Shown here: positions 56,188 through 64,000 of the stretch, piece by piece
How the letters are laid out: every line of letters begins with the position of its first letter
Position numbering within the stretch: position 1 is the stretch's first letter
NCBI GenBank assembly: GCA_019636375.1
Contig: JAHBXS010000005.1
Coordinates: forward strand, 62,001 to 126,000
DNA from: Pirellulaceae bacterium
Lineage (GTDB): Bacteria; Planctomycetota; Planctomycetia; Pirellulales; Pirellulaceae
Direction of reading: 5' to 3'
DNA: 64,000 nucleotides
The notes under the pieces: generated by a model
The model's database searches: none
Seen by the model: the letters and a program-made list of their open reading frames with translations, nothing else
What the model was told of the DNA's origin: nothing
Program-made: the position numbers and the translations under genes

Positions 56188-58389
56188 ATGGAAAACGGAA
56201 ATGGTGGAAAATGCCCGGTGATGGGCGAGCTCGGTAAGCGACATACGGTGGCTGGGACGTGGTCAAATCGCGACTGGTGGCCAAATCAACTGAACCTACA
56301 AATCCTTCATCAAAACAGTCCAGCCTGTAGCCCGATGGATGAGGGGTTCGATTATGCCAAGGAATTCCTTTCGTTAAACTTGGAAGAAGTCAAAGATGAC
56401 CTTACATCGCTGATGACCGATTCACAAGAATGGTGGCCAGCCGACTGGGGACATTATGGGCCGTTGTTCATCCGGATGGCTTGGCACAGCGCCGGGACTT
56501 ACCGGGTCACCGATGGGCGGGGAGGAGCGAGTTCGGGAACACAGCGTTTCGCACCTCTCAACAGTTGGCCAGACAATGCCAGCCTCGACAAAGCTCGGCG
56601 TTTGTTGTGGCCCGTCAAGCAAAAATATGGCCGCAAATTATCTTGGGCAGACTTGATGATTTTGGCAGGGAACGTCGCCCTTGAATCGATGGGATTCAAA
56701 ACGTTTGGTTTTGCTGGAGGACGTGAAGATGTTTGGGAACCCGAAGGTGACATTTATTGGGGTCCGGAAAGTGAATGGCTCGGCGACAAACGCTATTCAG
56801 GTGATCGTGATCTTGAAAAGCCGCTAGGTGCGGTCCAAATGGGATTGATCTATGTCAACCCAGAGGGCCCCAATGGAAAACCGGATCCACTGGCAGCCGC
56901 GCGCGATATTCGTGAGACGTTCGCCCGTATGGCGATGAATGATGAAGAGACCGTAGCGTTAATCGCTGGTGGACATACATTCGGTAAAGCTCACGGGGCG
57001 GCTTTAGCCGCACAGCATGTCGGTCCCGAACCTGAGGGAGCAACTCTCGAAGAGCAAGGATTGGGTTGGAAAAACAGTTTCGGTAGCGGCAAAGGGAGCG
57101 ATGTTATCACCAGCGGGCTCGAAGGCGCATGGACGGCAACTCCGACAAAATGGTCCAACGGATACTTTGATAACCTTTTCGGCTTCGAGTGGGAACTCAC
57201 CAAGGGTCCAGGTGGATGCTGGCAATGGACACCCACCGATGCATCGGCACAAACCCTCGTGCCCGACGCTCACAACCCAGAGAAAAGAAATCCGCCAATG
57301 ATGCTGACGACTGACGTGTCGCTCCGCGTTGACCCAATTTACGAACCGATCTCGCGGCGATTCCATGAGAACCCTGATCAGTTTGCTGAGGCATTTGCCA
57401 AGGCGTGGTACAAGTTGACCCACCGCGATATGGGCCCGGTTTCCCGATTGCTTGGCCCGGAAGTCGCGCCCCCGCAAATATGGCAAGATCCCTTGCCGAC
57501 GGTCGCGCACGAACTCGTTGACGATCACGATGTGGCTGAACTCAAATCGCGTTTACTTGCGAGTGGGCTGACGATCTCCCAATTAGTAACAACGGCTTGG
57601 GCCTCCGCTTCGACCTTCCGAGGTTCAGACAAACGCGGCGGCGCCAACGGGGCGAGAATTCGCCTTGCACCACAAAAAGATTGGGAAGTCAACCAGCCAG
57701 AAGAACTGAATAAGGTGCTGTCGGTCCTAGAAAAAATCCAGTCCGATTTCAATGCCGCTCAAAAGGGAGGAAAACAAATTTCGTTGGCCGATTTAATCGT
57801 CCTCGGTGGCTGTGCGGCAATTGAAGAAGCGGCCAAGAAGGCGGGGCATCCCGCCAAGGTGCCTTTCGCACCAGGACGTACCGATGCGACCAGCGAAATG
57901 ACCGATGTCGAGTCATTTGCCGACCTCGAACCGATTTCCGATGGATTCCGAAATTATATTCGCATGGACCATGATCGACCGGCACCGGAACTGCTGATCG
58001 ATCGCGCTCAATTGCTGACATTGACGGCACCTGAAATGACGGTACTCGTCGGGGGCTTGCGGGTGCTCGGAGCCAATTTCAACCAATCCAAAATGGGAGT
58101 ATTTACCGAAAAGGTCGAAACTTTAACGAACGACTTTTTCGTGAACCTTTTGGATATGGGGGTCGAATGGAAAAAGTCGCCGCAGTGTGGGCATTTCTTC
58201 GAAGGCCACGACGTCGCGACTGGAACCGTAAAATGGCGAGCCTCACCCGTTGATTTGGTTTTCGGATCGAACTCCCAGTTACGGGCGATCGCCGAAGCTT
58301 ACGCCTGCAATGATGGTGGTACAGCCTTTGTGCGTGATTTCGTCAAGGCTTGGTCCAAAGTGATGAACTTGGACCGATTCGACCTGTAG
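56188..58389 (+). CDS. katG: Catalase-peroxidase
   Basis: KatG detoxifies hydrogen peroxide and acts as a broad peroxidase, using one haem b. The distal pocket residues Arg96, Trp99 and His100 are in FIRMAWHSAGTYR, and the proximal His263 in GGHTFGKAHG. The Trp-Tyr-Met adduct is complete: Trp99, Tyr222 (LIYVNPEG) and Met248 (IRETFARM). Length is 733 residues with both tandem peroxidase-like domains. GGGAG precedes the ATG. The gene directly follows the rRNA terminator and is probably monocistronic. Confidence 0.97.
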   Translation: MENGNGGKCPVMGELGKRHTVAGTWSNRDWWPNQLNLQILHQNSPACSPMDEGFDYAKEFLSLNLEEVKDDLTSLMTDSQEWWPADWGHYGPLFIRMAWHSAGTYRVTDGRGGASSGTQRFAPLNSWPDNASLDKARRLLWPVKQKYGRKLSWADLMILAGNVALESMGFKTFGFAGGREDVWEPEGDIYWGPESEWLGDKRYSGDRDLEKPLGAVQMGLIYVNPEGPNGKPDPLAAARDIRETFARMAMNDEETVALIAGGHTFGKAHGAALAAQHVGPEPEGATLEEQGLGWKNSFGSGKGSDVITSGLEGAWTATPTKWSNGYFDNLFGFEWELTKGPGGCWQWTPTDASAQTLVPDAHNPEKRNPPMMLTTDVSLRVDPIYEPISRRFHENPDQFAEAFAKAWYKLTHRDMGPVSRLLGPEVAPPQIWQDPLPTVAHELVDDHDVAELKSRLLASGLTISQLVTTAWASASTFRGSDKRGGANGARIRLAPQKDWEVNQPEELNKVLSVLEKIQSDFNAAQKGGKQISLADLIVLGGCAAIEEAAKKAGHPAKVPFAPGRTDATSEMTDVESFADLEPISDGFRNYIRMDHDRPAPELLIDRAQLLTLTAPEMTVLVGGLRVLGANFNQSKMGVFTEKVETLTNDFFVNLLDMGVEWKKSPQCGHFFEGHDVATGTVKWRASPVDLVFGSNSQLRAIAEAYACNDGGTAFVRDFVKAWSKVMNLDRFDL

Positions 58390-58397
58390 TCCATTTA

Positions 58398-58465
58398 GAG
58401 CCTATCCCATAACCCCGCCGGGACTGCGGACGTCTCGTCCGCCAAGTTGGTTTTGGGATGGGCTC
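58398..58465 (-). repeat. 68-bp imperfect palindromic element, copy 2
   Basis: It starts GAGCCTATCCCA and ends TGGGATGGGCTC. It is the reverse complement of the element at 13657-13723 with few substitutions. It lies 9 bp after the katG stop codon, between two convergent genes, where it could also act as a bidirectional hairpin. Confidence 0.8.
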
Positions 58466-58523
58466 TTAGTAATCAGCAAAATTTCGCAGGTTAAAACGAC
58501 GGTGGGCTTTGGGCACGCCGTCG

Positions 58524-59498
58524 TTATTCGTCAAGAACGACCTGGGCAGATTGGATTTGCAGTAACTCAGCCATCGTAGCGCGAAAAGCCGTGGTCTGAC
58601 TGTACAAATCGATATTGTGACGAGAGCCGACTTCGCATGATGTTTCCCAAACAGTAAGCTTATGGCCAGACAAACTTAGTGCTGACGGAAGGCTGCGTTG
58701 ATCCACCACGGATCGATGGCTGAGTCGGTTTAATCGCTGAGCGCTTTTAAGGGCTCGATCGGTCGAGTTGGTGAGCAAGGTCGCAGATTGGATCACTTGA
58801 TCAAATTCCCTTCGCCCCACGTCACAGCAGGATTGAGGAGCCAGAACCGGGGCCACCAAAATCAAATGCCATGCCGATGTGCTTGAATTCAGGTTACCCA
58901 AGTCGACAAGGTTCGTCAGGGCGACCTGAGCACCCATGCTGTAACCGATAATAATTCCATTTTGTACACCTGCCTGTTGCATAAAGTGCGACAAACGATG
59001 CCCCTCAACGACGGAGTGATCAGATTTTCGTTTGAAATCTCTTGGCAAACAACTATCGGTCTCCGTCGCCCAAGACCAAATGATGTAGCGGACACCAATT
59101 CGATTGGACACACAAGCCAATGAATTTCCGTAAACTTGAAGGCCCCGATACTGAGAATAATTTAGGTCCGTTCGGTAACCATGTATGTAGAAAACGGTTG
59201 GCCGATGTGGTTCTGTTTGGAATTCGTTCAACAAATGCTCGAATGACGTCGCCAAAAATTGACATCCATCGAAGACCGATATTTGAAATTGATCGCTGAT
59301 GCAACAGGCGGGGGTCTGTCTAGTGCTCACAAGCCAAACTTGGTCGAGGGTACCGCATGAAGCAGAATCGTCATTTGGTGGACCTTTGACGGCTTCTTGA
59401 GCGTCTCCACGAGACACGATGCTCATTCCAAATCCGAACGCCACCAAGCAGATAATGCTCCACAAGTGTTTCGAATTGATAGAAGCGAACATCTTCAT
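58524..59498 (-). CDS. Exported alpha/beta hydrolase
   Basis: The ATG at 59498 gives a 324-residue protein with a signal peptide (LWSIICLVAFGFGMSIVSRGDA). The alpha/beta-hydrolase core shows VFYIHGYRTD (oxyanion region), the nucleophile elbow GYSMG in NGIIIGYSMGAQVALTNL, and a late RHNIDLY that may hold the catalytic His. It resembles DUF900-type esterases. Substrate unknown. An upstream TTG and a second ATG at 59492 are alternative starts. Confidence 0.78.
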   Translation of the reverse strand: MKMFASINSKHLWSIICLVAFGFGMSIVSRGDAQEAVKGPPNDDSASCGTLDQVWLVSTRQTPACCISDQFQISVFDGCQFLATSFEHLLNEFQTEPHRPTVFYIHGYRTDLNYSQYRGLQVYGNSLACVSNRIGVRYIIWSWATETDSCLPRDFKRKSDHSVVEGHRLSHFMQQAGVQNGIIIGYSMGAQVALTNLVDLGNLNSSTSAWHLILVAPVLAPQSCCDVGRREFDQVIQSATLLTNSTDRALKSAQRLNRLSHRSVVDQRSLPSALSLSGHKLTVWETSCEVGSRHNIDLYSQTTAFRATMAELLQIQSAQVVLDE

Positions 59499-59510
59499 AT
59501 TGCTAAACAA

Positions 59511-59986
59511 TGCTTGTCGTAACGATCGTATGCCTTGATTCGCCTAGTATGTAGTTTGAAAGGCGATTTTTGTAGTGCTAAGGCGTTCTCTACGAATCGC
59601 CAAAGGTCCCTTCAGTTCTCGCGACTTTTTGGGCGACTCAACGTAGTTTGTCTCGCAATGGTATGGAACTGGCCGAAAAATCGGGATGAAACGAGTAGTT
59701 TGCTTGCAATTGATTGACTAAATCCCTATTCGAACGGAATTTTTTTAGCGTTTCGCTCAATTCTCTGAATTTTGTGCGCGCGATTTTAACGTTATGGATA
59801 TAATTCTTGACGGTCTTGAATCTCGGCCAGGCTCTTCCGCTGATCGAGCTCGGAGTCGTTGCCATTGAAGTTGATAAGGATCACAGAAATGGAGCCGGGT
59901 GAAAAGTCGCGGTTTCTAGGGGAGAGGACACCGTAGACCATTCAAATCCGAAGCACGAGACTCTCCTTATTCAAAACCAATCACTG
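59511..59986. other. 476-bp intergenic region
   Basis: No supported gene is present. A 75-codon minus-strand frame at 59638-59865 (charged, with a KIARTKFRELSETLKKFRSN stretch) has some protein-like character but no ribosome binding site or neighbour support. The region probably holds two divergent promoters. Confidence 0.35.
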
Positions 59987-61099
59987 ATGAAACGAATCTT
60001 CTGGCTTTTGTTCTTCGGAACGATTTTAATGGGGCTTTTTTGCGGAGACTTGAATGGTCCGCTTGCAGCTCAATTAGTTGACGAAGATCAGCAAGAGCCC
60101 ATTTTCCGAATCGGTGAATTGGAACAAATTTATTCTTTTCGTCAGCGGCGGAATCGTATGGGGCAATTTGCCCCAGACGGCTCGATTGGAGTTGTCGAAA
60201 CCCGCAGAGGCAAGTTCGATTTTTATGTCCCCAACGGACCGAGTATGGTTCGTCTTTCTGGAACGCCAACCAAGCCCGGGCGTTCTCGACGCAAGGTGCG
60301 GATCGAAGGGCTGCCGGGGATTTTCAATCATGTCGCAGGGGGTCCGGTCTTCGAAGACCCTCTGACCAAAACAAGGTTCATGATCTATCACGCCGAAATT
60401 CATCGGTTTTCTCCGCAAGACTTTTACAGCGTCTTAGGTCTCGCAGTTGCAATCGATCGAAAGGGCTTGAAATTTCGAGACCTTGGAATCATCATCCGCC
60501 CGAATCGTTCGCTCGACGAGATGCACGACCCCATTGACATTGGGGGTGGGACGTTTGTGATTTCTGATGAATATCTGTTAGTGTATTTCCGAGACTATTT
60601 AGAAGCAGGTGGCTCCGCAGAACTCGCTGTGGCCAGAATTTCGTTCGTTGAGTTGCTTGCGGACGCTCAACTGGGGCTGACGCCGCAATTCCAAAAATAT
60701 TTTGAGGGCGATTGGTTGGAACCTGGAATTGGTGGACGAGCCTCTCCATTAGAGATTGGAAACCCGGCCAATGCCTGGTGCGCAGTTTCATACAATCATG
60801 TCCTTGACCGATTTGTGTTGGCAATCTCGCAATGGACACCTGAGCTATCTGATCTTTACCTCGCGACATCGGTTGATGGTTTGAACTGGACCTCACGTCA
60901 ACCAATTGATCTTTCACCCAGGGAACAATTTTATCCGTCGATAATCGGCATGGAACCGATCCCATGGGTGTCTGGAACTTCTTTCTTCATCTATTACACG
61001 GACAGTGAGTTGGGGGGTTGGAACCGTTGGCAGGATGCCCGCTTTGTGCGGCGCCGCATCGACTTAATGCCGCCCACTGATGCCCATCAGACTCCCTAA
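59987..61099 (+). CDS. Secreted beta-propeller-like protein, possible glycoside hydrolase relative
   Basis: A signal peptide (KRIFWLLFFGTILMGLFC) begins the 370-residue protein. The rest is beta-rich with repeated segments such as GPVFEDPLTKTRFMIYHAEIH, LGLAVAIDRKGLKFRDLG, LSDLYLATSVDGLNWTSRQPIDL and TSFFIYYTDSELGGW. Such blades recall five-bladed GH43/GH62/GH117-type propellers. I could not place catalytic acids, so the enzymatic role is open. No close partners. Confidence 0.6.
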   Translation: MKRIFWLLFFGTILMGLFCGDLNGPLAAQLVDEDQQEPIFRIGELEQIYSFRQRRNRMGQFAPDGSIGVVETRRGKFDFYVPNGPSMVRLSGTPTKPGRSRRKVRIEGLPGIFNHVAGGPVFEDPLTKTRFMIYHAEIHRFSPQDFYSVLGLAVAIDRKGLKFRDLGIIIRPNRSLDEMHDPIDIGGGTFVISDEYLLVYFRDYLEAGGSAELAVARISFVELLADAQLGLTPQFQKYFEGDWLEPGIGGRASPLEIGNPANAWCAVSYNHVLDRFVLAISQWTPELSDLYLATSVDGLNWTSRQPIDLSPREQFYPSIIGMEPIPWVSGTSFFIYYTDSELGGWNRWQDARFVRRRIDLMPPTDAHQTP

Positions 61100-61361
61100 A
61101 CCACCTCGTTGATCGTCCGACCAAATCGAGCTTTTGACGTTGCTAAAAGCCCAACAATTCGCCGAATTCGATTGCTTAAATTGGCTTTTCAAACGCCCAA
61201 ATTGAGGTGGCTATCTTCGAGAAAGGGCGCTTTTTTCTGAAATTAGCTCGACAAGCCGAAAAAATTGGCAATAATTGAACTTGGCTAAGAGTGGGGATTT
61301 CGGAACAATTCAGTACCGAATCTTGAATGGCCTTGTCTCAAAAAAATTTGCGAGGATTCCA

Positions 61362-62411
61362 ATGCAGACACGCAGCATTTTGTTCATTACATTGATCGCC
61401 GTGTGGTGTTGCTCAAGCATCGCGACGGCAACCGATGATCTTCTTCGCAATACTTTCGCTGAGCATATTTCCAAATCTGGAAATCCTGCTGCGGAGGAAA
61501 TTTTGGCAGCGGTCCGTCAAACCAAAGCGGACGCTGATGCCTTGAACCTTGGGCTAACGAAATTGTATCCCGAATACCAAGCTGCTCTTGCGGCAGCCGA
61601 TGAGGGGAATTTGGAACTCGCACTCAGTCAACTGCAACCTTTACTCGATGGGGAAGATAAATTCTTGGCCGCTGATGCTGCCTTTTATTTGGCTCGGGCT
61701 CTAATGAACGCGGAACGCTTTGAGGAAGCATTACCCCTACTTCGCGATCTGCAAACGAAGTTGGACGATTATTCCGCAAACGGCGGCGTGACCCAATTTT
61801 TCTTGGGGCAGGCATTGGCCGGAATGCTCCAACACCAAGAGGCGATGGCTGCACTAATGGAATTTTTACAATTGAATCCTGACGCGCCGGAACGATTACG
61901 AGTCAGCGCTTGGCGACAAGTTCAGGAGCTACAAAGTATTCAGCCGGGCAAGATGCAAGACGTCTATCATCGCATGGACTTTTCACGGCGGCGATTGAGT
62001 ATCGCCGAGTCTGGCGAAAAGACCCAAGAGGAACAAAACCAGATCGTTAAGATGTTGGCAAAACTGATCGAGGAAGAAGAGAAAAAGGAATGTAGTGGCG
62101 GGAAATGCAACAACCCCAGCCAGCAACAGTCTCAACAGCAACAACAACAACAACAACAACAACAACAAGGCAAAAACGAACCCCAGCAAAGCAAAAGTGA
62201 GACAGCCGGAAATAGCAGCAACCCTAATGGCAAATTTATCGACAAGTCATTCGACACCGGTACCGCCAGCCCTTGGAGTCGGTTGCGCGACATGAGTCGC
62301 GATCCGGCCAATACAGGATTGCGTGACAAACTACCACCGCGATACAAAGAGATCGTTGAGCGGTACAACGATGCCGTCAACAATGACACTCGTAGTTCGG
62401 AAAAAGAGTAA
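61362..62411 (+). CDS. Secreted TPR protein with poly-Gln tract
   Basis: The ATG at 61362 follows GCGAGG and starts a signal peptide (TRSILFITLIAVWCCSSIATA). The 349-residue product has TPR-like helices at about 70-200 (GNLELALSQLQPLLDGEDKFLAADAAFYLARAL, FEEALPLLRDLQTK), then a charged helix with a CxxxxC pair, a poly-Gln tract near 255-267 and a C-terminal basic segment (RDPANTGLRDKLPPRYKEIVERYN). Role unknown; the tail resembles that of planctomycete BatC-like proteins only loosely. cutA follows 57 bp later. Confidence 0.65.
   Translation: MQTRSILFITLIAVWCCSSIATATDDLLRNTFAEHISKSGNPAAEEILAAVRQTKADADALNLGLTKLYPEYQAALAAADEGNLELALSQLQPLLDGEDKFLAADAAFYLARALMNAERFEEALPLLRDLQTKLDDYSANGGVTQFFLGQALAGMLQHQEAMAALMEFLQLNPDAPERLRVSAWRQVQELQSIQPGKMQDVYHRMDFSRRRLSIAESGEKTQEEQNQIVKMLAKLIEEEEKKECSGGKCNNPSQQQSQQQQQQQQQQQQGKNEPQQSKSETAGNSSNPNGKFIDKSFDTGTASPWSRLRDMSRDPANTGLRDKLPPRYKEIVERYNDAVNNDTRSSEKE
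62124..62169 (+). repeat. CAA/CAG trinucleotide microsatellite
   Basis: A run of mainly CAA codons with CAG and one TCT, encoding Gln repeats in the TPR protein. Because the unit is a triplet, length changes would alter the protein without shifting the frame. Confidence 0.85.
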
Positions 62412-62467
62412 TTCTTCATCCTTGAGCACTCTTCCCAACACCATCGTTTTTCGAACTAAAACGCTTT

Positions 62468-62809
62468 ATGGCAAATTGGGTCAAAGTGACAACCACGGCC
62501 GATAACCGCGAGGTCCTTCAACGTCTCGCTGAGAAGTTGATTGAATTGCGATTGGGCGGTTGCATGCAGATCAGCGGCCCTGTCGAGAGTCACTACGTTT
62601 GGGAGGGGCGGCATGAAACGAGTGTCGAGTATGTCCTGACAATCAAAACCGCTGCCGAGCTATTTGACCGATTATGCGACAACATCCACTCCCATCATCC
62701 CTACCAAGTCCCGCAAATCGTTGCGACGCCGATTTCCAAAATATCCCCTGCTTACGAATCCTGGCTTGAGGGAAATATCACTCGCCAGACACCAAATCAA
62801 TTCCCTTAA
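62468..62809 (+). CDS. cutA: CutA1 divalent-cation tolerance family protein
   Basis: This 113-residue protein matches CutA: VKVTTTADNREVLQRLAEKLIELRLGGCMQISGPVESHYVWEG, EYVLTIKTAAELFDRL and HPYQVPQIVATPI. CutA forms very stable ferredoxin-like trimers; its role in copper tolerance is uncertain. It may be co-transcribed with the TPR gene, 57 bp upstream. Confidence 0.95.
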   Translation: MANWVKVTTTADNREVLQRLAEKLIELRLGGCMQISGPVESHYVWEGRHETSVEYVLTIKTAAELFDRLCDNIHSHHPYQVPQIVATPISKISPAYESWLEGNITRQTPNQFP

Positions 62810-63305
62810 CAAAAATCGCAGCTTTGGACGGATTTGTCTGTTAGTTGATTTTGGCAATGCAGTAAATTAGCGATTCGCAGCACGCTTTTGGAAGTAAACC
62901 GTCGTGTAATTCCAATCATTCAATGCCGCTCCAACCACAAGTGCTTTCAAAATGACCTACCCCAGCAAAGACGCAACAAAGCAAGACAACGATTCCTCGG
63001 GTTAGGCTCAGATTGTTGCTCGTCATCGCCCCTATTCCATATTCGATCCAACCAAGCATTCCGATTTTGGCTGCACCTCATTCGTACAGACTTTTTTTAT
63101 CTAAATTCTTTTAATTTAAGTTTTTATCCCCGCGAAAACCTGCGATTGTCTGATTTAAAATGAATTCGTCACGGTCCCAAGATTAAAAACGTCAAACTGC
63201 GTTCCGCGAAGTTATTTGGGCTACAAATTGTTTGTTTTACGTTTCTCGATTACCCCGCCAATGAACAAACAAGACCGCCGGTTAAGCTAGACTTTGGAAG
63301 AAAAC
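62810..63305. other. Intergenic region before the kinase, nothing recognised
   Basis: This is about 496 bp without a supported gene. GGAAG at the right end is the ribosome binding site of the kinase. No ECF sigma gene is present upstream, unlike the kinase at 47 kb. Confidence 0.4.
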
Positions 63306-64000
63306 ATGTCGAACGATCCTACATCTGCTGACGAAGAAAAATTTCCAGAACGGCCACTCGGACAAAACTACGATCCTTTAGAGTTTGGACTTCAAGCTGC
63401 ATTCGGTGGCGAAATTGTCCAATCGCGGGAACGAGACTCTTCACCAGACAAGAAAATTGGGCGAATCATCGCGGATCGCTATCGGCTGATTGAAAAAATG
63501 GCGAGGGGGGAATGGGGTCGGTCTGGATGGCTGAGCAGTTCGAACCGGTCAAAAGACTGGTGGCCATCAAATTGATTAAACCGGGTTTGAATTCGCGGGA
63601 GGTTTTGGCTCGGTTCAGTGCGGAACAACAAGCTCTTGCTCTTCTGGACCATCCCAATATTGCCAGAATTCTCGATGGCGGCGTGGATGAATTTAACCAG
63701 CCGTTTTTTGCAATGGAGTTGGTCAAGGGCGTTCCCATCACCCGATACTGCGACGAGTTGCGGCTGGGCACTCGAGAACGGCTGGAGTTGTTCATTCCGA
63801 TCTGCCAGGCAATTCAACACGCCCATCAAAAGGGGCTCATTCATCGTGACCTCAAGCCATCCAACATTTTGATCGCGAAATATGACAACGTGGCCATCCC
63901 AAAAGTCATCGATTTTGGCGTCGCCAAAGCGATCGGCACCGAACTGACCGTTGAGACGCTGCACACCGGTTTTTCGTCGATTGTCGGCACCCTGGAGTAT
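63306..64000 (+). pseudogene. Ser/Thr protein kinase with a -1 frameshift (3' end outside window)
   Basis: The ATG at 63306 opens an acidic N-terminus, then IGRIIADRYRLIEKM at about residues 51-65. There one G is missing after the ATG codon at 63498-63500, where ATGGGCGAGGGGGG would be expected for MGEGG, so the frame ends at a stop at 63575. In the shifted frame from 63503 a complete Hanks kinase continues to the window edge: GMGSVWMAEQ, VAIKLIKPG, IHRDLKPSN, VIDFGVAKAIG and TLEY. The kinase class is certain; whether the gene is broken in the organism or this is a sequencing error in a G-run cannot be told. Confidence 0.85.

Noticed and set aside
59638..59865. 75-codon minus-strand ORF
   Set aside because: It has plausible composition but no ribosome binding site, family or operon support.

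Overview
The window looks like chromosomal DNA from a planctomycete, most likely a Pirellulaceae-type lineage. This is an inference from gene content. Supporting signs are a DUF1559-type lipoprotein, a PEP-CTERM protein, an ECF sigma factor overlapping a Ser/Thr kinase gene, a sulfatase, several TPR proteins, a pseudopilin with Asp-rich repeats, and a 23S-5S rRNA unit with no 16S gene next to it. Lipid A (lpxK) and ExbB-type genes show a Gram-negative style envelope. Base composition is close to balanced.

Left part (1-16.3 kb): the end of an FtsJ/RlmM-like rRNA methyltransferase; an intergenic region with a candidate minus-strand small RNA (possibly 6S-like); glycyl-tRNA synthetase overlapping an ABC exporter pair; a DUF1559 lipoprotein; a QueC-like protein lacking all four zinc cysteines; a P-loop kinase with an extra C-terminal domain; an SDR-DUF2867 protein; a redox-flavoured group (MOSC protein, HxlR regulator, divergent CPVC thiol protein); a cytochrome P460-like haem protein with a carbohydrate-binding-like tail; and an AlkC-like DNA glycosylase.

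Middle (16.4-43.3 kb): a TPR-CHAT protein with degenerate catalytic motifs, a tiny lipoprotein, an AtuA/DUF1446 protein, two secreted Q/N-rich or coiled-coil proteins, YceH, LpxK, a Wzz-like chain-length protein, a pseudopilin group, a 1115-residue TPR lipoprotein followed by ExbB/TolQ (no ExbD), a sulfatase, MiaB, urocanate hydratase and a GNAT-nitrilase fusion.

Right part (43.5-64 kb): a PEP-CTERM protein built on 180-residue tandem repeats, divergent from an ECF sigma/kinase pair; a thioesterase, a methyltransferase and tRNA-Arg(UCG); then a 23S-5S unit with its own likely promoter and a strong terminator. The 23S gene is split by a 330-nt ORF-less group I intron immediately after the equivalent of E. 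coli U1931. After it come katG, an alpha/beta hydrolase, a secreted beta-propeller-like protein, a TPR protein with a poly-Q tract, cutA, and a Ser/Thr kinase with a one-base frameshift in its glycine loop that runs off the window.

A 67-68 bp imperfect palindrome occurs twice, in opposite orientation (13.66 and 58.40 kb), and looks like a dispersed repeat family. The strongest items for follow-up are the 23S intron, the candidate small RNA upstream of glyS, the zinc-less QueC and the dispersed palindrome.
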